This document shows, piece by piece, positions 12,859 to 26,374 of a stretch of DNA of 64,000 nucleotides. Position numbers and translations under genes: made by a program. The stretch is taken from NCBI RefSeq assembly GCF_035594125.1, contig NC_087173.1, forward strand, positions 16,359,255-16,423,254. The letters are read 5' to 3'. The number at the start of each line of letters is the position of its first letter. Position 1 is the first letter of the stretch. Source of the stretch: Scylla paramamosain. Taxonomy: Eukaryota; Arthropoda; Malacostraca; Decapoda; Portunidae. The notes under the pieces are model-generated. The model was not told the DNA's origin and ran no database searches. It saw nothing but the letters and a program-made list of their open reading frames with translations.

Positions 12859-13567
12859 TCGTATACTAATCTATATAATAAAGACAAATTAATTAAAGTA
12901 AAAAAAAATGCTTTTGAAAAGCCATATATCATTCCAGCTATAAAGACCTCAATTAGACACCAAAACAAGCTACAAAAACTATCTGCTAAATAGCCTTTAA
13001 CTTAAAAAGCTTCTTTTAAAAGATACCGGAATCAACTTACAGCAATAATAAAAGCAGTCAAAGAAAATTATTGCACATCTAAATTTGAAGAATCATTAGG
13101 CAATACAAAGAAAACTCTGGGAATTATTAATAAAGTCATGGGCAGAAACAAGAACCCTGTACTATCACCCTCCATGGTGCACACAACCCAACATACACAA
13201 ACAGTAGTAACATAGTAGAAGGATTCAATGAATATTTTAGCAAGATCACCAATACCCTACCACAAATGAGATAAACACCCACTGTTCCATATCAAAATTT
13301 TCTTCCTGAACCTACTAACTTTTTGTTTTATTTGAGGCCAACAACCGTTTCTGAAATAAATAAGGTTATTCATAAGCTCAATTCAACTTCCCTTGGGCAT
13401 GACGAAATACATATGAAAATTATGAAACAATGAAGAAATTAAATATCTCCATTCCTTTAGTACACAATAAATAAATTTTTTAAAGAGAGATCATTTCCTA
13501 AGTACAGATTACCAAATCAGAAAATAAACTATGTTACTTTATGGGTGACTTAAATGTAAATTAACAG

Positions 13568-13786
13568 TTTTTTTTTTTTTTTTTTTTTAACGTCTAGTTT
13601 TCCCTAGTCTGTTAGGGCTGAGACGGTGCCTCCTGATGAAGGACTTTTGGATTTGGCATTTGGGAACCGTTACCCCAAGTGGATGCCCTTCCTACCCTCG
13701 GACCGTAGCCAGGATTCGAACCCGTGCGCCTGATGACCACTTGGCCCCCAAAGCGCACGCGGGACCACTGTACCACGGCGGCTCCC
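13568..13786 (-). mobile_element. tRNA-derived SINE with 17-bp target duplication
   Basis: Read on the minus strand it starts GGGAGCCGCCGTGGTACAGT and has a pol III A box (TGGTACAGTGG) and B box (GGTTCGAATCC) in tRNA-like spacing. A unique body follows, then a 21-base poly(A) tail (the T run at 13568-13588). Perfect target duplications TAAATGTAAATTAACAG flank it at 13551-13567 and 13787-13803. This is the clearest LINE-mobilised insertion in the window. Confidence 0.93.
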
Positions 13787-14362
13787 TAAATGTAAATTAA
13801 CAGTAATTCTAATATATTAAAGAGGTGATTCAATCAAATATTCAAACTACAGACAACTGCAATTCTATCAAGTTTCAGCAAAACCTTTGAAAAAAACATC
13901 AAATAAACTAGTTATATATCTAACTCAGTATTCCCTATTGTCAGAGTCCCAGTATGGGTTCCAGCCACACAGATCCACAGAACTAGCACTTCACCACTTC
14001 ACTCAATGTATCTACACAGCTTTAGATAACAAAATGCATTAAATAACTATTTTCTGTGACTTAACTAAAGCATTTGATACCATCTCACACACCATATTAT
14101 TACAGAAGCTACTAGTATATGGGATTCATAGCCCAGCTTCCAGATGACTCTGGAGTTATCTTAGCCAATGTCAGCTATTGGGTGATAAATTTATCACCCG
14201 TTATTGATTATCAGTTCTCGCTGATAAAGTTATCATTATCAATTTACTGGTTCTCAGGATCAATCTTTTCCGTTATTGTGCCCACCTATGACTGACAATG
14301 TTTTTTTTTTTAATCTTTTAAATTGATATTTTTCTCTTTTACACTTTGGACAAGCACAGGAA

Positions 14363-14400
14363 AATATTATCATTATTATTGTTATTATTATCACTGCAAT

Positions 14401-14463
<63 letters not shown>

Positions 14464-14485
14464 CATTGTTATTATTATTACTATT

Positions 14486-14547
<62 letters not shown>

Positions 14548-14558
14548 CATTATTATTA
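14363..14558. repeat. (TTA)n trinucleotide tract with interruptions
   Basis: ATT/TTA repeats with scattered CAT and GTT variants, just outside the hAT-like end. Confidence 0.95.
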
Positions 14559-14829
14559 TATACATCCATATATACACACTTCTTCACTATCTACATTTCT
14601 ATGAACTAATTGTTGTAATTCAACCTCAGCCCCTCTCACAGCTAACACTCAATCTCAGGGAAGCTTTCCCTAAGCTACATCTATAGCCTAGTGAAAGGCA
14701 AAAATAAACAAGTCCAGGTCACTCATGAGTCATGAACAATTACTAGCTCAAGGTCACCACTCCTGCCACACAATGCAGGAGTAAAATATAAACTCCAAAC
14801 TTATCCAAACAGCTGGAAAGGGCTCAAAC

Positions 14830-15700
14830 AATTCAAGTAAGGGTTACCACTGTTTTGACTACTGCACACCAACCTGTTAATCTTATCCCTTTACAACTTC
14901 CCTCCCTTAATTGTTGCATATGTTGGGCTCCTTCAAGGTAGTCTTCTGCTTAAACTCCAACCCTTGGAGTGGCTCAGACAATCCTGGAAAATTCCCCAAG
15001 TTATACTCAACCAAAAAACACTTACAAGTACTGTCACGATAAGACTTGAAAGAGGAAGTGGAGAGTTACGGCACTGACACAAGATCTGGATTACTCCAAT
15101 TTCTTGAGGGTCATGAGCAGTACTGAGAATCTGATACGTTAAGGAGGAGCAGAGGAGCTCAGAACTAACTAGAAGCCCTAAGTTGAACACAACAGAAATA
15201 ATGATCTCCGCACAGTGAGGGTACAGCATTAACAAAGATCCAGATAATCCCAACGTTGGAGTAATACTCACTGCATAACTGCCTGTACGCATACAACAAT
15301 GGGTAAGTGTCACTATGAAGACTCATGTTCTTATATAGCTGTCCTCTCCTAACACAGTAATGAAATGCCAATGTGAAAGTAGCAAAAGCAATTTTAACCA
15401 CAAAAGGGAGCGAGTGAAAGTCAAAAGGCGACTTTAAATTTCGCTACGTATAGTAATAGGAAAACATACAAGGGAAGGAAAAAGGGGCTCATTCAACAAT
15501 GAATACAAGTTACAAGGGTCCAGTCAAGGTTGTCAATTGTTATGAGCGAGGGTTGGATTGTGGAGTTTAAGCAGAAGACTACCTTGAAGGAGCCCAACAC
15601 ACATAACAATAAAGGGAGGGAAGTTGTAAAGGGATAAGGTTAACAGGTTGAACAAGCTTGGTGTCCAGTAGTCAAAACTGTGGTAAGCCTTACTTGAATT
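14830..15700. mobile_element. Foldback element with about 140-bp arms
   Basis: The sequence from AATTCAAGTAAGGGTTACCA (14830) to about 14966 recurs inverted at about 15549-15700, ending TTACTTGAATT. The arms share long stretches, for example GTCTTCTGCTTAAACTCCA. The roughly 580-bp core has no recognised gene. This suggests a non-autonomous DNA transposon. I could not define a target duplication. Confidence 0.75.
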
Positions 15701-16523
15701 TAATAACATAAACAAATAGACACATGGAAACAATAATACATAAATGCACAAGAATAGTAAACCCACAACCAACCTAAACATAAAAACACACAAAAATAAT
15801 AACACAAACACAGGGGAAAACACACCCTAACCAAACTTGAGACTAAAAACTAATCCTAACACTGTAAGACACGGGGGAAAAACATGGTGCACACTATACT
15901 CAGCCAGGACAGGCAGGATAGTGGTGTGATGTCCTTGTGAGAGTCAGCAGCTAAATCCAGGGGGGAACATGAGCCACTGAGTCCAGGAATGAAATGACTA
16001 GGATGTGAAACGGGGCTGCCTCATAAACAATGGGATAGGACGGGGAAGTGAGGGACAAGGGTGAGGCAACGTTGCACGTCGAGGAGTGCTGAGGCTTCAG
16101 TAGTGGTGGTTGGACAGATGAGAGGAGCTACGTGGTATGAGAACAGGAGTGAGGAGGGGCAGAATGAGGTGAGGACAGAACAACGTATGTAGTAGTCACA
16201 ACATGACAATACATATACATACATGCACTTCCAATTCATTATCTATATTTTTATCAGTTAACCTAGGCTTGTTTTAATCCTCCTGTTTACTATGTTATGT
16301 ATATGTACATATAAGCACATGCACATAGAAGCATTACCAAATTTAATATGAAAAAAAAAATAACCAAAGATTTATAGCCGCTGATGACAAGCATAAATAC
16401 ACACTTGGAAAGCATACCACTTAAACATACTATATGCATACACTTATACATAAATACACAGAAACATTACTAAATTAACATGGAAAAAAATATATATTCA
16501 TGGAAGCATTACCACATTAACAT

Positions 16524-16528
<5 letters not shown>
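15701..16528. other. Intron sequence, no feature recognised
   Basis: Moderately GC-rich patch near 15850-16200, otherwise AT-rich. No exon with matching phase or repeat family seen. Confidence 0.5.

Positions 16529-16613
<85 letters not shown>
16529..16613. repeat. (AT)n microsatellite
   Basis: About 42 AT units, 125 bp from the micro-exon at 16739. Confidence 0.97.
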
Positions 16614-16616
<3 letters not shown>

Positions 16617-16738
16617 TTTATAGCCACTGAGTGTACACCTGACACATACATACATCTGTACATACATGGAAGGCATACTAAGGCATGCCATTTGAATGAC
16701 TAACTATTGACAACAATAATACAGTAGGCAGCACCCAC

Positions 16739-16783
16739 CACACTTCTACTGCAATCTTGGCGTCCTGCCGTGCTGGGATCCAC
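16739..16783 (-). CDS. BAIAP3/Munc13-4-family gene, 45-nt micro-exon of the C2 domain
   Basis: Too short to stand out as an ORF. The acceptor is ACTCAACAG| (AG at 16785-16784) and the donor TG|GTGGGT (38-37). It begins with one base that completes the ATG split across the exon at 24248 and ends with two bases (TG) that are completed by the G of the exon at 10789. The joined reading is MWIPARQDAKIAVEVW, followed by HDPQEGG. DAKIAVEVW is the central C2 strand that precedes calcium loop 3. Both phases fit and the missing strand is supplied exactly here, which makes chance unlikely. Confidence 0.82.
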
Positions 16784-17122
16784 CTGTTGAGTAAAATTTT
16801 CTTTTAGCCACACATCCTGCATCCAAGGCACAGTCAAGATTGAAAGCTGAATAGTCTGCTGCATTCACTTCTCCTATTTTGTGTTTTTCCTTAATCTTAA
16901 CTCCTCCTGATCTGCTGGCAGTCTCCTTACAAAATCTAAACGCAATCTTAGATCTTAATTCAATCTTAAGTCTTAACTTAATCTTAAATCCTAACTCAAT
17001 CTCAAATCCTCTGATCTGCTGCCAGTCTACTTACAAACTCTTAACTCCTAACAAAATCTGATATCTTTCCATCACTGGAAGTAAAGGCAGGTTAATGGAG
17101 GAGACAGTACACAGCTGTCAAT

Positions 17123-17250
17123 ATGATAATTACTCCCAATGAGGTCTCAAGCACTGGACCAGTTTTGTACTGAATAAGTGGGTGCTGTGAACTTTCCAAT
17201 GACCCTCAGTGAATGTTTCTCTTTATGTCATAACACAAGGGAGCAGTGAC
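17123..17250 (+). mobile_element. Jockey-like LINE 5'-leader fragment
   Basis: Resembles the leader of copies A and E (AATTACTCCCAATGAGGTCT, then the CTGTGAACTT and CTCAGTGAATGTTTC region). It stops where a different LINE begins. Confidence 0.7.
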
Positions 17251-17996
17251 ATGGGGAAGGAGAAAAGATAGTTGAACAAATTGAAGAGGTTTTTAGGATT
17301 GGAAAGTATGATGAAAATGGAACAAGGCCAATGAAGATAAGATTCATGTCACAAACAGCAGCAGACATGTTACAAAGAACAGGAAAATTGGCAAAAGTAG
17401 AAGGAATGAGGGGAATATAGATAAAAAGAGACATGAATGAAGAAGAGAGAAGTAAACTGAGAGGGCACAGTAAAAAAAAATGAGGAGAAAACACAGGAAA
17501 AAGCAAGAAGATTTATTTGGAAAGTTGTGGAAATGAAAGTGAGGAAATGGTGGCACAAAGATGCCATGGAAGCTTAAAAATTATGTATACAAATATAGAT
17601 GGTTTGGTGTCAAGCCTATTGAAACTTAAAGATCACCTAAAGAACAATAAACCATAGTATGCTTAATGGAAACCAAACTAAAAGAGAAAATAAAGGTGAG
17701 ATTTGGAAAGGAAGGTCATTGCACATGGAGGAGACAGAAAAGGAAAAGGAGGAGGAGGAGTGATGATATTTGCAAAAGAGGATATTGTTGTTGAGGAAGT
17801 GGAATATAGTGATGGAATGGCAGAAACTTTGAGTGTTGTGATTAAGATCAAAGGAAGTAAAAAAAAAAGGAAAGTTATTGTGATGTACATACCGAGTTTA
17901 GGTAAAAATGGCACAGGTAAAAATGGCACAGGTAAAAATGTCACGGTAAAAATGGCACGTGTAAAAATGGCACGGGTAAAAATGGCACAAGGGAAA
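17251..17996 (+). mobile_element. CR1-like LINE (family K) fragment: ORF1 tail and endonuclease start
   Basis: Pieces read IVEQIEEVFRIGKYDENGTR and RPMKIRFMSQTAADML (ORF1 C-terminal region of this LINE type), then IYTNIDGLVSS and GGGVMIFAKEDIVVEEVEYS (endonuclease). Frames are broken. It ends in a short tandem repeat (17900-17996). Confidence 0.7.
17900..17996 (+). repeat. 15-bp tandem repeat (GGTAAAAATGGCACA)n
   Basis: About six units with small variations at the end of the LINE fragment. The open frame turns it into a GTGKN-type peptide repeat. Confidence 0.9.
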
Positions 17997-18447
17997 AAGT
18001 AGGAGTCTGGGCTTGTTCCTCCCTCTCCTCTATCCTCCGACTACTTCATGTTACTCATTAAGATCCTTCACAATGATATTTTCCATGCCCTCACTGGCTT
18101 TAACATAAGAATAATAAGAACATAAGAAATAAGGGAAGCTGCAAGAAGCGATCAGGCTTACACGTGGCAGTCCCTGTATGAAATATACCATCCATAAACC
18201 CATCTAATCTTCTCTTAAAGCTCCCTAATGTCCTAGCATTAACAACATGATAACTGAGTCCATTCCACTCATCTACCACTCTATTTGAGAACCAATTTCT
18301 TCCTATCTCCTTCCTAAACCTAAATTTTTCAAGCTTGAACCCGTTATTTCTTGTTCTACCCTGGTTGCTAATCCTAAGAATTTTGCTTACATCCCCCTTG
18401 TTATAACCCTTATACCACTTAAAGACTTCTATCAGGTCCCCTCTTAA

Positions 18448-19665
<1,218 letters not shown>

Positions 19666-21452
19666 TTAACCTACATCTCTCTAAAGAATGTAGATTTAAC
19701 AGCTTCAATCTCGCCTCGTAAGGAATACTCCTCATCCCGTATCCTTCTAGTCATTCTCCTCTATACTGATTCTAATAGACCTACCTATATCTTTCCTGTA
19801 ATGTGGGGACCAGAACTGCACAGCATAGTCTAGACAAGGTCTGACCAGCGCCAAGTATAACTTTAATATTACTTCCTGCTTTCTACTTTTAACACTCCCA
19901 GAAATTAATCATAGTACCCTATTTGCCCTGTTTGTGGCCTCTATGCATTGTTTTCCTAGACGGAGTTCAGAGCTAACTATAACTCCTAAATCTTTCTCGT
20001 ACTCTGTACCTACCAGTGTTTCGTTGTTTAATGTGTACCTACTGTGTGGGTTTCCTCTACCTACGCTAAGTACTTTGCATTTCTTGATATTGAATTGCAT
20101 TTGCCATCTGTTCATCCATTCATTCATCCTATCTAAATCTGCCTGCAAGGCGATGGCATCCGATTCTGACCTAATTAATCTACCTGTCTTTGTGTCATCT
20201 GCAAATTTACTAACACCACTACTAATTCCACTATCCAAGTCATTGATATATATTAGAAATAACAATGGCCCTAATACAAATCCTTGTGGCAACACTCAGA
20301 AGGCTTATGGACCTGATGGGGTCCCTCCTATTGTTCTCCAAAACTGTGCCTCCATGTTAGCACTTCATCTTGTCAAACTCCTCCAACTCTGTCTATCAGC
20401 ATCTACCTTTCCTTCTTGCTAGAAGTTTGCCTACATTCAGCCTGTTCCAAAAAAAGGGTGACCACTCTAATCCCTCAAACTATCATTGTATTGTTTTAAT
20501 TTCCTGTCTCGCTAAAATTTTTGCATCTATCCTCAACAGGAAGATTCTCAAGCATCTATCACTTCACAACCTTATATCTGATCACCAGTATGGATTCCAT
20601 TGTGGCCACTCTACTGGTGATCTAGCTTTTTTTAATGAGTCATGGTCATCCTGTTTTAGGGATTTTGGTGAAACTTTTGCTGTTGCCTTAGACACATCAG
20701 AAGCTTTTGATAGTGTGTGGCACAAAACGTGTGTGTGGCTTCTATCCTCTCTGTAACTTCATGTTAAGTTTCCTCTGACTGTTCTGTTGCTGCTGTGGTA
20801 GACTGTCACTGTTCTTTTCTTTTCATAAGACAAGTAACAGTGGTGTTCCTCAGGGTTCTTTCCAGTCAACCACTCTCTTCCTATTATTCATCATGATCCT
20901 TTAAACCAAACTTCTTGTCCCATCCACTTCTACATTGATGATACCACCCTGCACTTTTCCATGTCTTTTCATAAACGTCCAACCCTTCAGAAATTAAACA
21001 GCTCACACAAGAAAGCCACAGAACACCTGACTTCTGATCTCTCTAAAATTTATGATTATGGCAGAGCAAACTTATTATTGTTAAATGCCTAAAAACTCAA
21101 TTCTATATCAACTCAAAACAACCTTCCAGATAACTATCCCCTCTTTTTCAATAACACTCACTGGTCCCCCTAATCTACACTGAACATCCTCAGTCTGTCC
21201 TTTACTTGTAATCTAAACCAGAAACTTCCATGAAATTAAGCCTTCTGAATTATCTCTACCAATTTTTTCTCACCCCACAGCTGCTAACTCTGTACAGGGC
21301 ACTTATCTATCCATGTATGGAGTACGCTTTACTCATACTACTCTTTTAGACAGGGTAGAATCAAAAGAATTTTGTTTTATAAATGACTGTCTTCAGCCTC
21401 TCTTTCATCGCTAGTGTTGTATTTCTTGCTATTTGACATTCTTGTCCTGAAC

Positions 21453-23393
21453 TCCTCAAGAAACAACACCATTCTCATTGGTGATTTCAACATTAACCTA
21501 TTAGAACATACTTCCCATCACCCAACAAATTACTTCTGAATACCATGCAAACACTTAACTACTTTCCACATATTTCTCACCCTACCAGATTTCCTGACAA
21601 TCCTAATCCCTCACTTCTCAATCATATATGGACCACTGTCTACCTCAGGAGTTATTCATCACCCAATATCAGACCACCTCCCAGTTTTCATAAAGATATC
21701 TCTAATGTCAGACCCATCTAGTAAACACAAATTAACCTACAGAACCTTTGACAGACTTAAGCACAATAACTTCACCTCAAACCTTGCTACTATTGACTGG
21801 AATGATGCCCTTGTCTCTAATGATATGGATGAAAACTTTGACAATTTTACCAAAATACTCAATAACCTAAACAATAAATATTTTCCCAAAGTGACAAAAT
21901 ATGTGTCAGCCAAAAGACTCAATAATCCATGGTTAACACCTAGTATGAAACACAAAAGTAAACCTTTTAAAATCTATAAATCACGGACTGTGGACCATAA
22001 TACATACACACAATATCGAAATCAAGTGACACAAGTAATAAGGTCAGTTAAAACTAATTACTACATGAATATCTTTAGCACTTTCAGAAATAACACCAAA
22101 AAAATCTGGCAGACTATCAATTAAATATCAGGCAAACAAATGTCTAAAACAGGCATCTCTAACTTAAATCATAATAATATAACACATAGTAATCCTCAAA
22201 TTGCAGAAGCCCTCAATGAACATTTCAGTGAAGTAGCAACCAAAGTAAATAATACTCTACACTGGCTAATAGAAATGCTGTTGACTACTTACAAGGCAAC
22301 TATCCTAACTCAATGTCTGTTCGTCCAGTTACTGCTGTTGACATCATAAATATAATAAAAATTCTAAAGAATAAGAAATCAAATGGTGATGAGATTCCTG
22401 TCACTTTATTAAAACATAATTCAGCACACACTGCCAACCCCATTGCTTTACTGTTCAACCAATCTACTACTTCTGGTAAATTCCCATCAAACCTGAAAAA
22501 ATGCAAATATCACACCAATACACAAATCTGGTTGCAAAAATTATTCAAATAACTATCGCCCTATTTCCATCCTATCTATCTTCTCTAAAATATTTGCAAC
22601 TCTTATGAAAACTGAACTTATGTCATATCTGGATAAAAACAATATCTTAAGTGATTCTCAATATGAATTCAGAACAGGTTTCAACACTTATGCTTTAAGT
22701 AAATTCACCTCCCATCTTTATTCATCTCTTGATGACAAATCATCAGTATTATCTATTTTTGTTGATTTTTCCAAAGCATTTGATACTGTCAACCACAATA
22801 TATTTCTGCAAAAACTGCATTATTATGGCACATGAGGCAGTATACATTCCTGGTTCAGCACCTATTTAACTGGTAGATCCCAATGCATGATTCTTGATGG
22901 GTAGAAGTCCACACAAAGAAACATATCAACTGGTGTCCCACAAGGAAGTGTCTTGGGGATGATACTATTTCTTATTTATATCAATGACATTGTAGCAGTA
23001 TTTAATCATGCAAATGTCATTCTCTTTGCTGATGACATGACACTATATTTCACAATGTATCAATATTCATCTACTCTCACAATTCCTATTTTCCACTGCC
23101 TTATATCAGTGTACCCACACTTATTCCACTTTACCCATTTAATATCATATTCATCTCATTATCTCACTATCCATATTTTCTCATTTTATGTTTTTTTAAA
23201 ACTTACCTACCTAGTATATTAGATATTTCTAAAGTTAGATATAATCTCTAATTTCAAATTACTTTGTTACATATACCTCCCATATCCTTGCCTGAAAAGC
23301 TTTGCTTACTATAAAGGTTTGCTCATAATTTTGTACAGAAATCCATGTATTTTTTATAACTAAGGCTATAATAAAGTGTTTAAAGTGTTTATT
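21453..23393 (+). mobile_element. LINE family R, nested in Jockey-like copy C
   Basis: Frames read NNTILIGDFNINLLEHTS (endonuclease), 21705-22124 (linker with RSVKTNYYMNIF), 22313-22552 (IINIIKILKNKKSNGDEIPV, start of RT), 22605-22835 (SVLSIFVDFSKAFDTVNH) and 22953 onward (GMILFLIYINDIVAVF, then VILFADDMTLYF, with the YADD motif present as FADD). It ends at about 23390 after a region containing AATAAAG. Truncated and frameshifted. Confidence 0.82.
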
Positions 23394-23740
23394 TTCTACT
23401 GCTATTTTCATGCTAACTACTCTTTTGATCTTGCTAACTGCATGCCTCCCATTCTCCTGTGACCACGCAACACAAGACTTTCTCTCACCCCTATTTTGTC
23501 CACCTCTCTAATGCAAGAATTAAACAGTATTCTCAATCATTCATTCCCTTTTCTGGTAAACTCTGGAACTCCCTGTCTGCTTCTATATTTTTTTCTTTCC
23601 TATGACTTTCAAGAGGGAAGTTTAAAGACACTATTTTTTTACTATGGTTTCTGATTTTGGGGGAACCAGCACTTCAGTGGGCCTTTTTTTTCTAATTTTG
23701 TTGCCCTTGGCCAGTGTCCCTCTTACATAAAAAAGAAAAA

Positions 23741-24247
23741 AGAAAATCACCTTAATCATCAATAAGGCTAAAGTGCAAGCTATGAATATGCAATCCACTC
23801 CATAATTCCACAGGATAAAGCCTCTCTCAGCTTTTACACTCCTCTCTGTTTTCTGCCCTGTCTGTTCCAGGCCACCCCAGCAAAACTTCCTATCTCATCT
23901 CTCCATCTAATTCTGTCTCCCCTGTCCACTTAATTGCCGCTAGGATATTATCAAATACATACTTGTACAGTAACTGAAACATATAAAAAATCACACTGAA
24001 TTATAACAGTGAAGCTGAATCTACAATAGAGATCAAATAAAGAAACTGTTATTGTAGTGTGACATTGTGATGTCCAACAGTTCACAGCACAAAAGACATA
24101 ATACAAGATCTTTACAAGCACCTACAGAAAAGAACAGAAGGAATAAAAGAACTTTCCAGTGTCTAGCTTATAGTATACTGTTTAGAGATGGCAGTATAAC
24201 AAAATATCTTGATTGGTTTGCAATTAAGGCCAGACATATGCACTCAC
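23741..24247. other. Intron sequence, nothing recognised
   Basis: AT-rich. An open frame at 24067-24261 overlaps the C2 exon on the opposite strand and is not supported as a gene. Confidence 0.5.
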
Positions 24248-24356
24248 ATGGAGAACTGTGACTCCCACACTGGGGCCAGTGTGTCAGTCAGTACCCGTGT
24301 CTTGAAGGTCTCATTGCTCCCTGACACCCGCACAATGCAGTAGGGATGACTAGTCT
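24248..24356 (-). CDS. BAIAP3/Munc13-4-family gene, C2-domain exon 2
   Basis: A 109-nt exon: two bases completing a codon, 35 codons, two bases left over. The acceptor is TTTTGCAG| (24358-24357) and the donor CCAT|GTGAGT (24247-24246). It encodes TSHPYCIVRVSGSNETFKTR and VLTDTLAPVWESQFS, the hallmark HPYC-x-V, KT-x-V-x-x-[DN]TL-x-P-x-W sequence of C2 strands 2-4. It joins upstream to 36811 (giving PRE-TSHPYC) and downstream to 16783 in phase. The loop-1 position that usually reads SDPYC has His instead of Asp. Confidence 0.9.
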
Positions 24357-24654
24357 CTGCAAAAGTACAAAGAATCAGAAAGAGTCACAAGTCATAGATA
24401 ATAGAGACTACAGTGTTCCCCTGCTATTCGTGAGTCGCATTCCAAAGCCTCCCACAAATAACAAAAATCCACTATTATGGGAAACCACCCCTACAAGGCT
24501 TAGCAGTACCAATGTTTATAGTTTAAATCATAAAATATACATCTCACGCTTATTAAACATACAATGAAAGCAATTATTATACATAGATAATTATTATAGT
24601 ACATAATATATTAATTTTAAAAAATACAGCACACTGTAAAATGAAAGAGGATTA

Positions 24655-24835
<181 letters not shown>

Positions 24836-24906
24836 ATAAAATCCCGATATAACAAACCTCTACTGAATTTGGGTACAATGACCCCTTTAAGGCTGCTACC
24901 TGCCTC

Positions 24907-25322
<416 letters not shown>

Positions 25323-25363
25323 ATATGGCAAATTTTCGTCTTAGTGACCCACCCTCCCCTATA

Positions 25364-26153
25364 CAGGGTGTAACGCGAGTTTCTGCAAATACTGAAAGAG
25401 GTGAAAGAACATGTAATTCTAAGTAGAAAATGTTCTATACGCATATGCATTGTAAGGCTTTGTTTACCTGTCAGAGGAGTTGAAAATGTATGGGTGTACT
25501 ATGCGTGTAGCTATGAGGTGATGGACAGACAGTTGCATTGTCACAGCCTCAGAGGTGCCACTTGCTCAAATTACGAATGGTTTTATCTTATTTTCTGCAG
25601 GCTGTGGAATATTACAGTATCTTGTAACAAGACAAACGGTATTAAAAAGCATGTAATTTACCAATAAGCATTACACGACAATATTATTGTAGTGATTAAA
25701 AGTACTCCTGTAAAATGCTACATGGCATCATCAAAGCAAAGGAGGGGGAGGAGCGAGTATGAGTGACCTTGTAAACTGCTGAGTGATTATGCCATGTAGC
25801 ATTTTACAGGAATACTTTTAATCACAGCAATAATGTTATTGCGTAATGCTTATTGGTAAATTACATGCTTTTTAACAACATTTGTCAAGCTAAAAGATAC
25901 TGCAACATTCCACAGCCTGTAAAAAATAAGATAAAAACATTTGTAATTTGAGCAAGTGACACCTCTGAGGCTGTGACAATGCCATCATCTGTCCATCACC
26001 TCATAGCTACACGCATAGTACACCCATACATTTTCAACTCCTCTGACAGGTAAACAAAGCCTTAAAATGCATATGTGTATAGAACATTTTCTACTTAGAA
26101 TTACACGTTCTTTCACCTCTTTCAGTATTTGCAGAAACTCGCATTACACCTTG
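25364..26153. mobile_element. Foldback element with two 363-bp arms, mariner-type ends
   Basis: Left arm 25364-25726 and right arm 25791-26153 are near-complete inverted copies around a 64-bp spacer. Ends read CAGGGTGTAACGCGAG and, inverted, CAAGGTGTAATGCGAG, flanked by TA on both sides (25362-25363, 26154-26155), as expected for Tc1/mariner-type target duplication. No transposase frame. Assignment to mariner rests only on the TA and CAGGGTGT end. Confidence 0.85.
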
Positions 26154-26374
26154 TATGTGTTCAGTATATCAAGGGTTTACTATAATTTATGAAAATTTAA
26201 AGAATTAACCAGGCTTTTTTTGGCCTGAAAGACAGAGCCAGCAGGGATATGTGTAAAAAATATGGGAATATGCAAGACCACAATTAGCTTATCATGAAAA
26301 CCGAACAGTGAATAAGCGGGGGAACATTGTATACCTTATTTAATTATTTATTTATTTATTTTATTTATTTATTT

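Larger units (their letters stand above)
11500..14155 (+). mobile_element. Decayed LINE (family R) inside the hAT-like element
   Basis: A Ser-rich open stretch ends at about 11683 (possible ORF1 tail). Then a frame from 11738 contains YLKILSFNICGLSLHMDNF, the start of an endonuclease domain. MGDLNGNLKQ lies at 12385 (the GDFN-type block) and VSLIDHNQ shortly after. RT remnants at about 13950-14130 read SQYGFQPHRSTELAL and CDLTKAFDTISH. Many stops and frameshifts. The segment at 13507-13560 repeats the sequence at 12354-12410, so the copy is rearranged. Confidence 0.7.
10998..14290. mobile_element. hAT-like element with LINE and SINE inside
   Basis: Ends are a perfect 12-base inverted repeat, CATAGGTGGGCA (10998-11009 and 14279-14290), close to the CAGxGGTGGGCA style of hAT termini. 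Flanking 8-mers ACTGATAG (10990-10997) and ACTGACAA (14291-14298) match at 6 of 8, consistent with an old 8-bp target duplication. Subterminal regions are rich in TTATC/GATAA repeats at both ends. No transposase was recognised, so it is non-autonomous. Most of its interior is a LINE copy. Confidence 0.62.

Noticed and set aside
14260..14609. Four long ORFs over the TTA repeat
   Set aside because: They translate a trinucleotide microsatellite into homopolymers in every frame; not genes.
17678..18002. ORF with GKNGTGKN repeats as a structural protein gene
   Set aside because: It is a LINE endonuclease fragment continued through a 15-bp tandem repeat.
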